This document shows positions 52,701 through 57,706 of a DNA stretch of 64,000 bases, one piece after another (position 1 is the first letter of the stretch; every line of letters starts with the position of its first letter). The notes below the pieces were generated by a model. That model worked only from the letters and a program-made list of their open reading frames with translations, had not been told where the DNA came from and ran no database searches. Source of the DNA: Fasciolopsis buskii (lineage: Eukaryota; Platyhelminthes; Trematoda; Plagiorchiida; Fasciolidae); NCBI GenBank assembly GCA_008360955.1, contig LUCM01004095.1:36318-100317 (forward strand), written 5' to 3'. Both the position numbers and the translations under genes were made by a program.

Positions 52701-55700
52701 AAGGAAATGACTTATGTTCCAGGGATGATGGCCGAACTCCGACGGAATTGTTGTTCACAGGCTGAAAAGCCGAAGGAAAGTTAATCCAAACTTATAGTTA
52801 GACGAGGCTTCACAGCATTAATAAGTGCAATTTGACCTACGCTTCCAACCCTAATTCGCGTCCGTCAAAAGCGGCAAAAACGTTGCCGTTGGTTCCCCTA
52901 CTGAGCAAACTCCCGCAAGATTTTTTACTTCATCTCGCGTGCTGTTGGTCTATATTTTGATAACTGAGAATCGTTTCGGTGAAAAAAAATGACTCCCGAT
53001 CATGTGCCATCGGAATCATGGCGAGTGCGAACGACGAAGGAGGAGAAAACAAAAAAGAAATGCCGTGTATAGTTCACCACGCACATGCTTGTTTTTACCC
53101 CCTCCATCTCCATCTCATCAACTATCCATCACGAACTGGAGTCCATCGGTGGGTCTGACATTACCTGGTTGAGCAAAACGAAGTAGAAAGTAAATTTAGG
53201 AAACACCATCTCGAACCTTTGACTGAAAGGTTCGACTTGCAAGGTGGCAGGACGATGTGAGAGTCTCGTAACTTCTAACTGGGATCTGGTGACTGACTGC
53301 TAGGTTCGTATGCTCTTCCAAAGAAGCTAGATATACTGGATGCCCAACGGGTTAAAACTGATATATGATAGGTGTAAAAAGGGGCCGAAATCGACGGTTA
53401 GATTGAACAAACAGGACGCAGAATAGAGGACTATTATATAGAAAACACGAACAAGCATCTTTTAAAACAGTTCGAATTCCTGTTTATGGGAACCAAGACT
53501 AGGTTCATAATAAAACCATTGTCCTGCCAATCACGCATTTACTGGCAGTAATAGTAGTGACAGATATAGTAATACTGCATTTCAGATAGTCGGAAATACG
53601 CTGGTACTTATCACCATTAAGTTTGTTCAAGTCAAGTCGATAGTCATAGTTTGGGATACAAGAGAAATCCAGAAAACAAACAAGGACATGAATCTCAGTG
53701 AATACAAATGCAAATGAACATCTTCATCGGTGTTATCGCCATGAAAGAAATTGAAACGGTTACATCAAGAACCAGAAAAGTAGAAACAGACACAATTAAA
53801 ACAAATACAATTGAACTTACTCGATCAGGAATACTTTTTGAGTTGTTCAGACACTGACTGAGAAAAGTGAGTACATCATTGAACGACTCAGATGGTTCAC
53901 TGGGACTGTTCATAGAACCCAAACCGGTTTGGGGAGCGCTCATGGTAGGTAGAAGGGAGGAATTATTACCGGGGGAGCCAAATGACCCAAAAGGAAGCGG
54001 GTCGTAGTTTAACGCTCCTGTCGAATCCGAAGCGAGGGACGCAGGGAAATAGACGTGGGAAACGTTAAGAGCATGAGAAACCTTTCACTTCAGCAATCTA
54101 TTATGGATTGCATACGTGTACATATATTCGCACTTACAAAGAGAGCCGGAGAGAAATGGAATAAGGATTAAACGCGGTGCCTACTTCTTACTTTTACTTT
54201 ACTGTAAATCCATCTGCATATAGTGAATGCACTTCACTAAATCCCATAATTCTACGTCTTAATTAATTAAGATCGTTCGGTAGCTACTCTGAAGGCCACA
54301 CTTAAACGCGATCGGGAATCTCTAGGTCACACTTACTTATTAGGTGTACATAGGCTCCATAGCTCCTCGAGGAGTGAGTACAGGGAATCTCCCTTACACA
54401 AAAATAAACCAACAGTGAGCAGATTACAATTACAGGTATTGTAAAAAGTATGCTGAGATGTGACAAAGCCCTTGGGCAGAATTGCCATGGCACATAAATT
54501 TACTTAGTGACTATACTGACCGAGCAAACGAAATTCGGCACTATTGTCATTCAGTCTTCACAGTCATAATTAACACACAATAAGTTCCACCATTGCCGAA
54601 GTTTATATGCCTCAATTGTACCGTATGTTTGGCTGTTCTCACCAGATGCAGTTGCCATAAGGAATACAGAAGCAGAGGTAAACAAGGAAATGAGGTGGAT
54701 AACACACTTTTGTCGTGCACTGTATTTCGCTCATACGTAAACCAGTTGCGCACACGCAACTCTGTAAACAGTTAGTTCCACTACGTTTACCTAACTTATT
54801 ACTCGATAGTGAAAACTCTGCACAGCTTTGTAACCGCAGTATCTCACCGTTTCATCCTGCACGCGGTCATCTTTCGTTGTACATACACACCGATTTCGAA
54901 TTGCCATTACGAGATCGTTATCAACGCGACCCTAGGGGATTCGACTTCAACACTCCGCTGTGTCCCCTGACGGTCACTCACATGCAAATTCACGTCAGCC
55001 CTAAGAATTAAGCGTTCATTTGAACAAAAACAAACAATCCGGTTTATGCGAAAGCGGTACAACGAAGTACTCACTTACAAGTAAATCCACCAACAATTGA
55101 AACCTACAAAATTTGCATCTTTTCGAAAATAAGATCCCTACCCAGATAATTCGAGATTCAAAAAACTATGGGCCGGCGGCGATCAAGTGGCGCAAAGTTG
55201 CAATCTCCGTGACGGTAGATGATGCCATATAAGCACGCGCGCACAACATGTGACTTCGTCTATAATTAGATAGACTCGTTCCAACCAATCAGACTTTAGT
55301 AGTGAGTTCTACGGACTGAATGGTCCGTCGCTCGCCTGGTGGTGCTCGACGGCCCGTCGCCTACGTTCACACTATGTCGCTACTTGAATACTAGTCTACG
55401 TGATTAACATTACAATTAGGGGATTTTGTAGTGATTATCCACAGGCCAACAAAATGTGCGAATCAGCAGCAGGTCCAAATCGAGCTAAAATATGCGGCTC
55501 TCCATCAGTTCAAGTTGCAGTCCATCCCAATACCGCAGTGAGTCTTTCAGCGTGTTCATGCGAAACAACGCAATTAGGAAATGTTGATCAAAAGTATACA
55601 GTGGGTGATTGGATAATCTAGTTACATGGGACTATTAAAGGCAGAGATATTAGATATGCACAATTAATTTCCGATTTCACGGCCACTTTTGACTTCTATC

Positions 55701-57688
55701 ACCGAAGCCAATTGACCACCAGGAAATAAATGATAATTGTAATAAGTGATTGGAAGCTGAGCCCACAAGACTCAACGGACAAATACAGCCCCCAGGGTCT
55801 GCTGAGTTGCAACCTCCTCAAGCAACTTTGAATTGCAAGTTGGTGAGACTCGTCAAAATAATTCTACTAGCGGGAATCTCTTCGTCACTACCCATTCGTA
55901 TACGAAAAACGCAACAAGACAAATGCTGCTTCAAACCGATGGTCATTGGCTATCCTGATATGTCTTGGTCAAAACCCCCAAATATTTTCACCGGAAGGCG
56001 ATTGGGTGTCACAGTATAATGTGCCAGAAAATAATGCAGTACCTGTGACACCTGATGACGGTTTTAAACCGCCACACGCAGCAGCCATGGCCATCATCAT
56101 GGCTTGTGCGTAAGCCACATTTGTAGCCGCATTGTTCGCCGACGCTTGGTCGTTGCGCGGGTTCGGAGGGGTTGTACTGACTGAACCAACAGTCTGACCA
56201 CTTCGAGTGCCTGAGCTAGGAGCTACAATTAGGCTATCCAGGTAGTTGGTGGGGAAACCAGCCAGTCCTGCCAGTAGAAGTGCCGCCTGTTGTTGTTGTT
56301 GTTGCTGCTGCTGCTGTTGCTGTTGTTGTTGTTGGATCTGACGCTGATAAGACATCTGAGCACCGGATAGTGACTGGAGCAACTGGTTAGCCAGAAGTGC
56401 TTCATTCAAACAATTTGAACTGGTATCGAGCGCGATCCCACTGGACGCATCGGGAACACGTTTGGTGCCGAGAGAAGTCGGAGTAAGACGAAGACCCTCT
56501 CCGTCTGGTTTGCCAGCTGAGCTTGCATCTGTCAAAGAAGCAACCAATATCGTAGATTATAGGCGGAATTGGATAACTGTGATGGGTCTTTCGAATGAAC
56601 ACCTATAGCATCAAAAAGGTTAGCTAAGAAATATAAAAATACATCAATCGGTTTACGGCTAAGTGATGAAGCACTGGACAACATAAAAAAACTTACTCAA
56701 AGTTTCAGATTATCCCCTGAGAAAACCACAAATATCAATGATCAAGAAACATTAGGACGAGTAACAGGTGGCTTTCGCAAGAGGATACAAGCTACTTCAC
56801 TCAAGATTGTTTTGCCCGATCGACTTGACGAAAAATATGTTAGGAATCCTAGTAGAAATGAAACAGCTGGACTCTGGTTCGGTGGCCGTTTAACGGTGAG
56901 TTGAGGGCCTGAGACCGCATGATGGATAATATCGTGAAGTATCTAATCCCCTACAGCTCACATTGACGAAGTAGCCAATCTCTGCAGATGGTAAAACCCT
57001 CGTTGCTCTCAGGATATCTGAGAGGGCCAACTATCATAGGGGTCGAGTGTTTTGCAATTGCGGCCTGTGACGCTGTAAAACCGGTGACGGACAACAACTG
57101 CATCAGGTGGTGTGGAAGTTCAAGAAAAAGCAACTCACCGGACTTGTCTCCCACTGTACCGGTTATCCCAGCGGATGTTCCTGTTGCTGCAGCTGTTGTT
57201 TTGCCTGTGGAAGAACCACGCTGGTTTTGTTTCCCCGGTGTTAAAGAAGGCTGTAGTGCTGAATGCTTTGACTGAGGACTAATCGGAGTACCTCGACTGC
57301 TATTCTGGAATGAATCCTGCACAGTGGACGAGGACCCCGCAGTCATGTGATTGGCATGTGCTTTCTGGCTGGCAACTGAACAGCGAGTGGAGCCAGTCAT
57401 ATCAGGAGAACTGTAGGCACTCCCCGATGCGGCAGAAGCGGACGCAGCAGCAGCAGCAGCAGCGTTGGCCAGGAACAAGGCGGCTTGTTGAGCGTAGTTT
57501 AAAGTGAAGTAGCTGGGTAAACCCTCAGCCAGGGAATCACTAAGCGGATCTAACACACCCTGAGACGATGGAGGCTGTTGCTGCAACTGGGTTGGTGGTA
57601 GCTGCTGTGACGTCACAGCCAACGACGACGGCGGAGGTGGAAGAGGTGGTTGGGTGTACGTGTTCTGAGCTTGGGAGGACATGACCAT
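3408..57688 (-). CDS. BAZ2: BAZ2-like chromatin remodelling subunit, 20 coding exons, 3' end outside window
   Basis: The coding sequence is join(57688..57139, 56528..56043, 54017..53821, 52761..52426, 51495..51168, 50943..50880, 47053..46942, 44779..44669, 43084..42940, 42138..41561, 35964..35842, 33945..33877, 32646..32535, 23732..23590, 21373..21075, 20200..17373, 16545..15878, 15775..15110, 9159..8509, 4111..3408 and beyond). Every intron has GT-AG borders and every junction keeps frame, giving 9170 coding bases, or 3056 codons plus two bases. Approximate domains are: AT-hook 468-478, TAM/MBD 648-728, DDT about 1035-1118, WHIM-type motifs near 1130-1215, 1430-1455 and 2110-2150, PHD fingers within 2606-2740, and the bromodomain start at the last residues. 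BAZ2 proteins are large nuclear subunits that partner ISWI-type ATPases (BAZ2A/TIP5 with SNF2H in NoRC, silencing rDNA). Vertebrate forms are about 1900-2200 residues; this one is longer because of low-complexity insertions. Invertebrates usually have one BAZ2 gene, so I do not choose between 2A and 2B. Confidence 0.93.
6270..6560 (+). mobile_element. RTE-type LINE 3' end fragment with TGA-rich tail
   Basis: The stretch resembles the RTE copy at 37121-37608: both share the tract around ctggctggagacac/gtggccggagacac, the block nearly reading cagtggcaatcgtgctgtcatttt, and the downstream aggtcNaNttcc region. It ends in a short degenerate run of TGA/TTATGATGA at 6537-6559, equivalent to the long repeat that ends the other copy. 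Stop codons show that it is dead. Confidence 0.65.
8040..8215 (+). mobile_element. RTE-type reverse transcriptase fragment
   Basis: In one frame the DNA reads ENHKSVGLDGLPPSFLKNGG, which fits the L-K-N-x-K-x-x-G-x-DG-[IL]-PP-x-x-[FL]-K-x-GG opening of RTE reverse transcriptases. The fragment is short, frameshifted outside that block, and antisense to the host gene. Confidence 0.6.
8509..9159 (-). CDS. BAZ2: BAZ2 exon 19, PHD finger plus second split PHD-like finger
   Basis: The exon encodes residues 2606-2822. The first finger has all C4HC3 ligands: LCQICRRDNNEAQLLLCDGC, DHGYHTYCF, then DWFCYDC. It follows IMKV of exon 18 exactly as in other BAZ2 proteins, where the PHD reads the histone H3 tail. 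A second set follows: CFVC, about 65 S/T/A-rich residues, then CEQCARAVHGCC and RRWICPTC, which again supplies C4HC3 spacing with a greatly enlarged first loop. The acceptor is TTCCCGTATCAG. I end the exon at GAG before GTTCGT because that matches exon 20 in phase 0; GTAAAG 8 bases earlier is a stronger-looking donor but breaks frame. Confidence 0.93.
10402..11640 (+). mobile_element. Decayed non-LTR retrotransposon, reverse transcriptase part
   Basis: Conceptual translation across frameshifts gives consecutive LINE reverse transcriptase blocks: NKPSGPDDSSPVVLKVCAD then FNRCLRAGRIPD; NPKACTPVVLKVLGKTLSP; FIYGSSASTLGV; a region near 10870-10965 reading IRDYFTDRTQFTSFSG; and farther on AKYLGVVPDGNPS then NKVSCKSRKLLFF. 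Order and spacing fit a CR1/Jockey-like element. There are many stops, so the copy is inactive. It lies antisense to the host gene. Confidence 0.75.
11081..11160 (+). repeat. Dispersed repeat A, copy 1
   Basis: The sequence gttgtgaggcaccaacc...gttggtgcaaggtta...gattgtacaaa...gaactga recurs at 13090-13175 and inverted at 34295-34350. It sits inside the region of the LINE at 10402-11640. Confidence 0.7.
13090..13175 (+). repeat. Dispersed repeat A, copy 2
   Basis: The copy contains gctgtgaagtagcaaccaag, then cgcaaggttaccagttgtac, then aaactgaactagactg, closely parallel to the copy at 11081-11160. Confidence 0.7.
15110..15775 (-). CDS. BAZ2: BAZ2 exon 18, pre-PHD region
   Basis: The exon encodes residues 2384-2605. 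LARNRLLGLESHLERRYLLP matches the conserved L-x-LE-x-x-[IL]-ERRYL segment. Later PPGLVDWRHRLHRAMDIATM, then CMEQLNQAIAWDKSIMKV, match the GL-x-x-WR...C-x-x-QL-x-x-[AS]-IAWEKSIMKV block that sits directly before the BAZ2 PHD finger. The acceptor is TTTTTTATTTTAG after a 102-bp intron, and the donor GTAAGTCCC, phase 0 at both ends. Confidence 0.95.
15776..15877. other. Intron 17 (102 bp)
   Basis: A short intron with a strong donor (GTAAGTATG) and an acceptor preceded by TTTTTTATTTTAG on the minus strand. Confidence 0.9.
15878..16545 (-). CDS. BAZ2: BAZ2 exon 17
   Basis: The exon encodes residues 2161-2383. It begins FEFDTPVTDPAYGWMPPFL, then a basic RSRRGKGRGGSGG stretch, an N/S-rich region, and ends with the conserved SLEDRVLSASLQIKGWQ, matching the E-x-RV-x-x-ASLQ-[VI]-[KR]-GW segment of BAZ2 proteins. 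The donor GTAAGTATG is strong. The acceptor at 16546 (TTCATTCGTAAG) is weaker but keeps frame with exon 16 and is the only suitable AG close upstream. Confidence 0.85.
16546..17372. other. Intron 16
   Basis: An 827-bp intron with donor GTGAGTC. I see no repeat or coding feature in it. Confidence 0.8.
17373..20200 (-). CDS. BAZ2: BAZ2 exon 16, 2.8-kb exon with WHIM2- and WHIM3-type motifs
   Basis: The exon encodes residues 1218-2160. It opens LRFLMLRKFG, continuing the basic helix from exon 15. An acidic patch (DEDEVEDVAQLEARIETL) leads to a coiled segment and LFLGQDRFYRRYYIFGHLGG, the GQDR-x-x-RRYW-type WHIM2 motif. About 650 S/D/E-rich, probably disordered residues follow. Near the end GWYRLVDPGKLHELIHAL and SRGLRERNLAKALKR form the WHIM3-type motif (GWW-R-x-x-DP...L...L-x-x-RG-x-RE-x-x-L). 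The acceptor is TTTTTTCCTCTTTCAG and the donor GTGAGTC, leaving in phase 1. Vertebrate BAZ2 genes split this region among many exons; here it is one exon. Confidence 0.95.
20201..21074. other. Intron 15
   Basis: An 874-bp intron. The short open frames on both strands have no recognisable similarity. Confidence 0.8.
21075..21373 (-). CDS. BAZ2: BAZ2 exon 15, WHIM1-type region
   Basis: The exon encodes residues 1119-1217, from VTQLLGQRFSELEVNEFTV to the end of KREKWILESKIRR. The segments LSADQQASLLAFVCDELVGS and TEVDRTIELQAALKREKW match the WHIM1/D-TOX motif of BAZ2 proteins (K/Q-A-x-LLAFL-x-x-EL, then E-[IV]-D-x-x-[IL] and [KR]-x-KW). The acceptor is GAACTGCTCAG and the donor GTACAT, leaving in phase 2. 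Confidence 0.93.
21374..23589. other. Intron 14
   Basis: A 2.2-kb intron between the DDT and WHIM1 exons. I see no supported feature inside it. Confidence 0.75.
23590..23732 (-). CDS. BAZ2: BAZ2 exon 14, DDT domain second part
   Basis: The exon encodes residues 1071-1118: DSETIPTMGVLQAGLLD, then helical LLIELLKFAILDPGLPSSRL. The L-Q-x-GLL motif and the L-x-x-LL-x-x-A-x-x-DPG ending complete the DDT domain. The acceptor is TTTCGATTGTACAG and the donor GTAAGTATC. It joins exon 13 across an 8.8-kb intron. Confidence 0.93.
25230..27760 (+). mobile_element. Long decayed LINE with endonuclease and reverse transcriptase remnants
   Basis: Endonuclease-like pieces come first: QLGGISLQETWLHGDIDEEV then GFTRHRIAH (25310-25400), and GDFNRFHVSCLIPFGLVNTA then SCRPPIGSSDQG (25650-25820). 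Reverse transcriptase pieces follow: SKKSCGPEGLGPMVLKE (26425-26475), IYDPHQFAYRSSRSTLDE and KAVRICLLDYSDAFN (26660-26815), and a decayed C-terminal part to about 27760. The order EN then RT fits a nearly full-length CR1/Jockey-like element, frameshifted and stop-ridden. It is antisense to BAZ2. Confidence 0.82.
28447..28466. repeat. GA dinucleotide microsatellite
   Basis: About ten AG units in intron 13. Confidence 0.85.
29621..29681. repeat. AT dinucleotide microsatellite at the gap edge
   Basis: At least 30 TA units run directly into the assembly gap, so the true length is unknown. Confidence 0.95.
29682..29957. other. Assembly gap (276 N)
   Basis: A run of N, preceded by a long AT repeat that probably caused the assembly break. 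It lies within intron 13, so no coding sequence is expected to be missing. Confidence 0.99.
30054..30082. repeat. AT dinucleotide microsatellite
   Basis: About 14 TA units in intron 13, 100 bases after the assembly gap. Confidence 0.9.
30720..31040 (-). mobile_element. RTE-type LINE fragment, endonuclease region
   Basis: The DNA is similar to 49060-49360 of the longer RTE copy: both contain gaaagctt followed by (g)aaNcNcaagtNNNcgattNt(c/t)atctagaa, then cgaNcatagactag and gatctgNgt(t/c)cata. It is a partial, decayed copy. Confidence 0.6.
32086..32200 (-). mobile_element. Small RTE-type fragment
   Basis: It contains gcgaccatagactaggtgga followed by agcaaaagtgggc, matching the same block in the copies at 30880 and 49220. 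Confidence 0.5.
32535..32646 (-). CDS. BAZ2: BAZ2 exon 13, DDT domain first part
   Basis: The exon encodes residues 1034-1070: PLPELDSIPGNRLSNKAF, then TDCLVVLEFLHAFTEILCIG. The pattern F-x-DCL-x-V-x-EFL-x-x-F is the first helix pair of the DDT domain, the module through which BAZ/ACF1-type proteins contact ISWI ATPases. The acceptor is TCTCAACAATTCAG and the donor GTAATC, leaving in phase 1. Confidence 0.93.
32647..33876. other. Intron 12
   Basis: A 1.2-kb intron with no supported internal feature. Confidence 0.8.
33877..33945 (-). CDS. BAZ2: BAZ2 exon 12, pre-DDT motif
   Basis: This 69-bp exon encodes RTKEQFDQELKKPVNDLQLLNLR. Joined to exon 13 it gives ELKKP-(10 residues)-PLPEL, the same spacing as the conserved segment leading into the BAZ2 DDT domain. 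That spacing decides between two in-frame donors: GTGGGT after 33877 is preferred over GTAAAT after CCG at about 33907. The acceptor is TTTCTTTGCAG. Confidence 0.85.
34295..34350 (-). repeat. Dispersed repeat A, copy 3 (inverted)
   Basis: Its reverse complement reads tcctgtgaggtagcaaccaa, then ggtgcaaagctggtggttgt, then acaaactgtact, matching the copies at 11081 and 13090. Confidence 0.65.
34430..34930 (-). mobile_element. RTE-type LINE 3' region fragment
   Basis: The stretch aligns by eye with 47240-47760: both share gtgattgttgca/ctgattgttgca, the block accacccagt(c/t), ccaNctt(g/c), cagcgtacaa, and cacNaagacaacgg. It runs in the same orientation as the longer copy and as the host gene. Confidence 0.65.
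35041..35260. repeat. Dispersed repeat B, copy 1
   Basis: The blocks cctccatctNcaNNtcatNNa, tatccatcac and ctagttgagcaaaacgaag recur at 53085-53310. Its origin is not recognised. Confidence 0.6.
35842..35964 (-). CDS. BAZ2: BAZ2 exon 11, charged helix or coiled coil
   Basis: The exon encodes 41 residues (970-1010): ERDCMKNFFIQLAKEQQRLD, then EEKKAQRRRELMEERAHLLKL. This K/E/R-rich helix matches the charged helical region found between TAM/MBD and DDT in BAZ2 proteins, although it is much shorter here than in vertebrates. The acceptor is CTCATTCACAG and the donor GTATGTGC, phase 0 at both ends. More helix-coding micro-exons could hide in the 5.6-kb intron upstream, but none is needed for frame. 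Confidence 0.85.
37121..37608 (+). mobile_element. RTE-type LINE C-terminus and 3' UTR
   Basis: Translation gives MKIGRLRWLGHVLRMQNARL, then FSVPPKEWKKPCGG, then LGKVGVSRVRGWGPKDS and CWLETLKDMAASREQW. These are the conserved C-terminal blocks of RTE reverse transcriptases (LRWLGHVLRM, GW-x-x-P-x-GG-x, DR-x-x-W-like ending). Two stops interrupt it. A 3' UTR of about 180 bases leads straight into the GAT repeat. Confidence 0.8.
37609..37787. repeat. GAT trinucleotide array, probable LINE tail
   Basis: About 60 GAT/TGA units occur with a few GAC, GGT and ATT variants. The array begins exactly where the RTE 3' UTR ends. RTE elements are known to end in short tandem repeats, so this is best read as the expanded tail of that insertion. 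Confidence 0.92.
38147..38284 (-). repeat. tRNA-derived SINE-like unit
   Basis: On the minus strand an A-box-like TGGCCGCGTGGTC (38261-38249) and a B-box GGTTCGATTC (38217-38208) are separated by tRNA-like spacing. The ends GGTGG and CCACC can pair as an acceptor stem, and GCGGG pairs with TTCGC around the T loop. The downstream GC-rich body and lack of a complete anticodon arm favour a SINE or tRNA pseudogene over a working tRNA. Confidence 0.65.
41561..42138 (-). CDS. BAZ2: BAZ2 exon 10, Ser/Thr/Pro-rich linker
   Basis: The exon encodes residues 777-969. It is rich in S, T, P and N, with repeated aromatic-proline patches such as YANPTDRPYSAYVPG and RPYYSQPGLCPYIPS. The acceptor is TTTCTTGTTTTCTAG and the donor GTGAGTGTG. 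It enters in phase 1 and leaves in phase 0. Low complexity and many prolines point to a disordered linker between the TAM/MBD domain and the DDT region. Confidence 0.82.
42139..42939. other. Intron 9
   Basis: An 801-bp intron with no supported internal feature. Confidence 0.8.
42940..43084 (-). CDS. BAZ2: BAZ2 exon 9
   Basis: The exon encodes residues 729-776, SYVKMSEAALNALTSAGLAE followed by a serine-rich stretch and YYDCPRVEKG. The acceptor lies at the end of an alternating CA/CG tract (CGCACACAG) and the donor is GTGATT. It runs from phase 0 to phase 1, matching exons 8 and 10. No domain is recognised. Its support is the frame match, good codon continuity and position. Confidence 0.75.
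43085..44668. other. Intron 8
   Basis: A 1.6-kb intron. A GT/CG alternating tract (43085-43115) lies next to the acceptor of exon 9. Nothing else is recognised. Confidence 0.75.
44669..44779 (-). CDS. BAZ2: BAZ2 exon 8, C-terminal half of the TAM/MBD domain
   Basis: The exon encodes residues 692-728: YLKTNNMNMLSVDDFSFKS then YLRLGDYYECSRTSQVPQ. It continues the domain with the same spacing as known BAZ2 proteins: an EV-x-x-YL motif at the junction, D-x-FSF, then R-[VL]-GD-[FY]-[FY]-E. The acceptor is TTTTTCTCCATAG and the donor GTAGGG, phase 0 at both ends. Confidence 0.92.
44780..46941. other. Intron 7, splits the TAM/MBD domain
   Basis: A 2.2-kb intron. It contains a C homopolymer (45066-45078) and a plus-strand open frame of 120 codons at 45093 with no recognised similarity. 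Confidence 0.7.
45066..45078. repeat. C homopolymer
   Basis: A run of about 13 C in intron 7, a likely site of length error. Confidence 0.9.
46942..47053 (-). CDS. BAZ2: BAZ2 exon 7, TAM/MBD domain core
   Basis: The exon encodes residues 654-691 with WRRETLVKG, then GGILGEVIYVSPCGRRLWN. The pattern EV-x-Y-x-x-PCG-[KR]-[KR]-L is the most conserved part of the MBD/TAM fold in BAZ2 proteins. In TIP5/BAZ2A the TAM domain binds RNA and DNA rather than methyl-CpG specifically; that is family knowledge, not shown here. The acceptor is TTTCATTTTAG and the donor GTTAGT, leaving in phase 0. Confidence 0.92.
47054..50879. other. Intron 6
   Basis: A 3.8-kb intron between the micro-exon 6 and exon 7. 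Most of it is a long dead RTE copy (47240-49780). Confidence 0.75.
47240..49780 (-). mobile_element. Long decayed RTE-type LINE, same strand as host gene
   Basis: On the minus strand the 5' part gives an endonuclease remnant: LALSRLLRSAHSTDLVVVAG, then FNSQLGFLAETGRDIRGRFS and VCSNHGLFLGDTNF (about 49620-49370). Further on, DDVVLLYEDPNGLQVFL and LTYLGSC (about 48020-47840) are reverse transcriptase motifs (the DD pair and the YLGS block), followed by YTATVRLILLYAS (about 47700). The order and span of about 2.5 kb suggest a nearly complete element. Multiple stops and frameshifts make it inactive. Confidence 0.8.
50880..50943 (-). CDS. BAZ2: BAZ2 exon 6, 64-bp micro-exon opening the TAM/MBD domain
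   Basis: This 64-bp exon joins exon 5 to exon 7 and encodes (T)SKRLRSGPSAESGLRLPLALG. The final LRLPLALG runs into WRRETL of exon 7, giving the PL-x-x-GWRRE start typical of the BAZ2 TAM/MBD domain. The acceptor is ATTTTGGTTTCAG and the donor GTGAGT. It enters in phase 1 and leaves in phase 2, the only combination that lets exons 5 and 7 connect. The short length makes it easy to miss by automatic prediction. Confidence 0.85.
50944..51167. other. Intron 5 (224 bp)
   Basis: A short intron with donor GTGAGT and acceptor ATTTTGGTTTCAG on the minus strand. Confidence 0.8.
51168..51495 (-). CDS. BAZ2: BAZ2 exon 5, serine-rich linker before the TAM/MBD domain
   Basis: The exon encodes residues 524-632. 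It starts DDSEAFPISVDSTASSNYGG and contains an acidic helix-like segment DETIEEVLRHLAACNHDP and a basic patch SRKRRKE that could serve as a nuclear localisation signal. The acceptor is ACATTTCAACAG. I chose the strong donor GTGAGT after 51168. A weaker donor GTGAAC after 51189 is also in phase 1 and would shorten the protein by 7 residues without changing frame. Confidence 0.8.
51496..52425. other. Intron 4
   Basis: A 930-bp intron. It contains a two-unit tandem duplication of caacgaggttcaac at about 52330-52358. Nothing else is recognised. Confidence 0.75.
52426..52761 (-). CDS. BAZ2: BAZ2 exon 4 with AT-hook
   Basis: The exon encodes residues 412-523. After a basic stretch (QRRPGRAG) comes RHRGRGRPPKS, a classic AT-hook core (R-G-R-P) for binding the minor groove of AT-rich DNA. 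A glutamine-rich region with QQQQ and QQQQQPPQQQP follows. The acceptor is CGGCTTTTCAG and the donor GTATGT, phase 0 at both ends. In vertebrate BAZ2 proteins AT-hooks mainly follow the TAM/MBD domain. Here one precedes it. Confidence 0.88.
52762..53820. other. Intron 3
   Basis: A 1.1-kb intron carrying dispersed repeat B at 53085-53310. Confidence 0.75.
53085..53310. repeat. Dispersed repeat B, copy 2
   Basis: It shares catctcatcaactatccatc and tggttgagcaaaacgaagta blocks with 35041-35260 in the same orientation. Confidence 0.6.
53821..54017 (-). CDS. BAZ2: BAZ2 exon 3
   Basis: The exon encodes about residues 346-411, with the sequence GALNYDPLPFGSFGSPGNN followed by a helix-like segment ESFNDVLTFLSQCLNNSK. 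The acceptor is GATTCGACAG and the donor GTAAGTTC is strong. It enters in phase 1 and leaves in phase 0, which matches both neighbours. No domain is recognised. It could be alternatively included, because removing its 197 bases would break frame unless a neighbouring exon is also changed. Confidence 0.8.
54018..56042. other. Intron 2
   Basis: A 2.0-kb intron with no supported internal feature. Confidence 0.75.
56043..56528 (-). CDS. BAZ2: BAZ2 exon 2 with polyglutamine tract
   Basis: The exon encodes about residues 184-345, beginning DASSAGKPDG after an acceptor reading TTCTTTGACAG. It contains a leucine-rich stretch, an uninterrupted run of about 17 glutamines written mainly as CAA and CAG codons (56287-56336), then a hydrophobic LLLAGLAGFP segment and an alanine/methionine-rich helix-like stretch. 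The donor is GTACTG after 56043, in phase 1. No catalytic or binding motif is recognised. The type of composition is common in N-terminal regions of chromatin cofactors. Confidence 0.85.
56529..57138. other. Intron 1
   Basis: A 610-bp intron. The open frame of exon 1 continues 188 bases past the donor before a stop, but the strong GTGAGTTG donor and the frame match with exon 2 define the border. Confidence 0.8.
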
Positions 57689-57706
57689 TGACTACGTAGG
57701 TGTCAT
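57139..57706 (-). CDS. BAZ2: BAZ2 exon 1 (first coding exon, start codon 57688)
   Basis: The exon encodes residues 1-183, starting MVMSSQAQ and ending GDKS, rich in P, Q, S and A with an alanine run. The start is well fixed. An in-frame TAG lies 6 bases upstream of the ATG at 57688, and a strong polypyrimidine tract with TAG ends at 57707, so the mRNA sequence before the ATG here is only 18 bases. A second in-frame ATG at 57682 has G at -3 and may be the better context. The donor GTGAGTTG follows 57139 in phase 1. The region is probably disordered and no domain is recognised. Confidence 0.85.

Noticed and set aside
56951..57138. Continuation of the exon 1 open frame past the donor (LLFLELPHHLMQLL and on)
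   Set aside because: A strong GTGAGTTG donor and the exact frame match with exon 2 make it intron.
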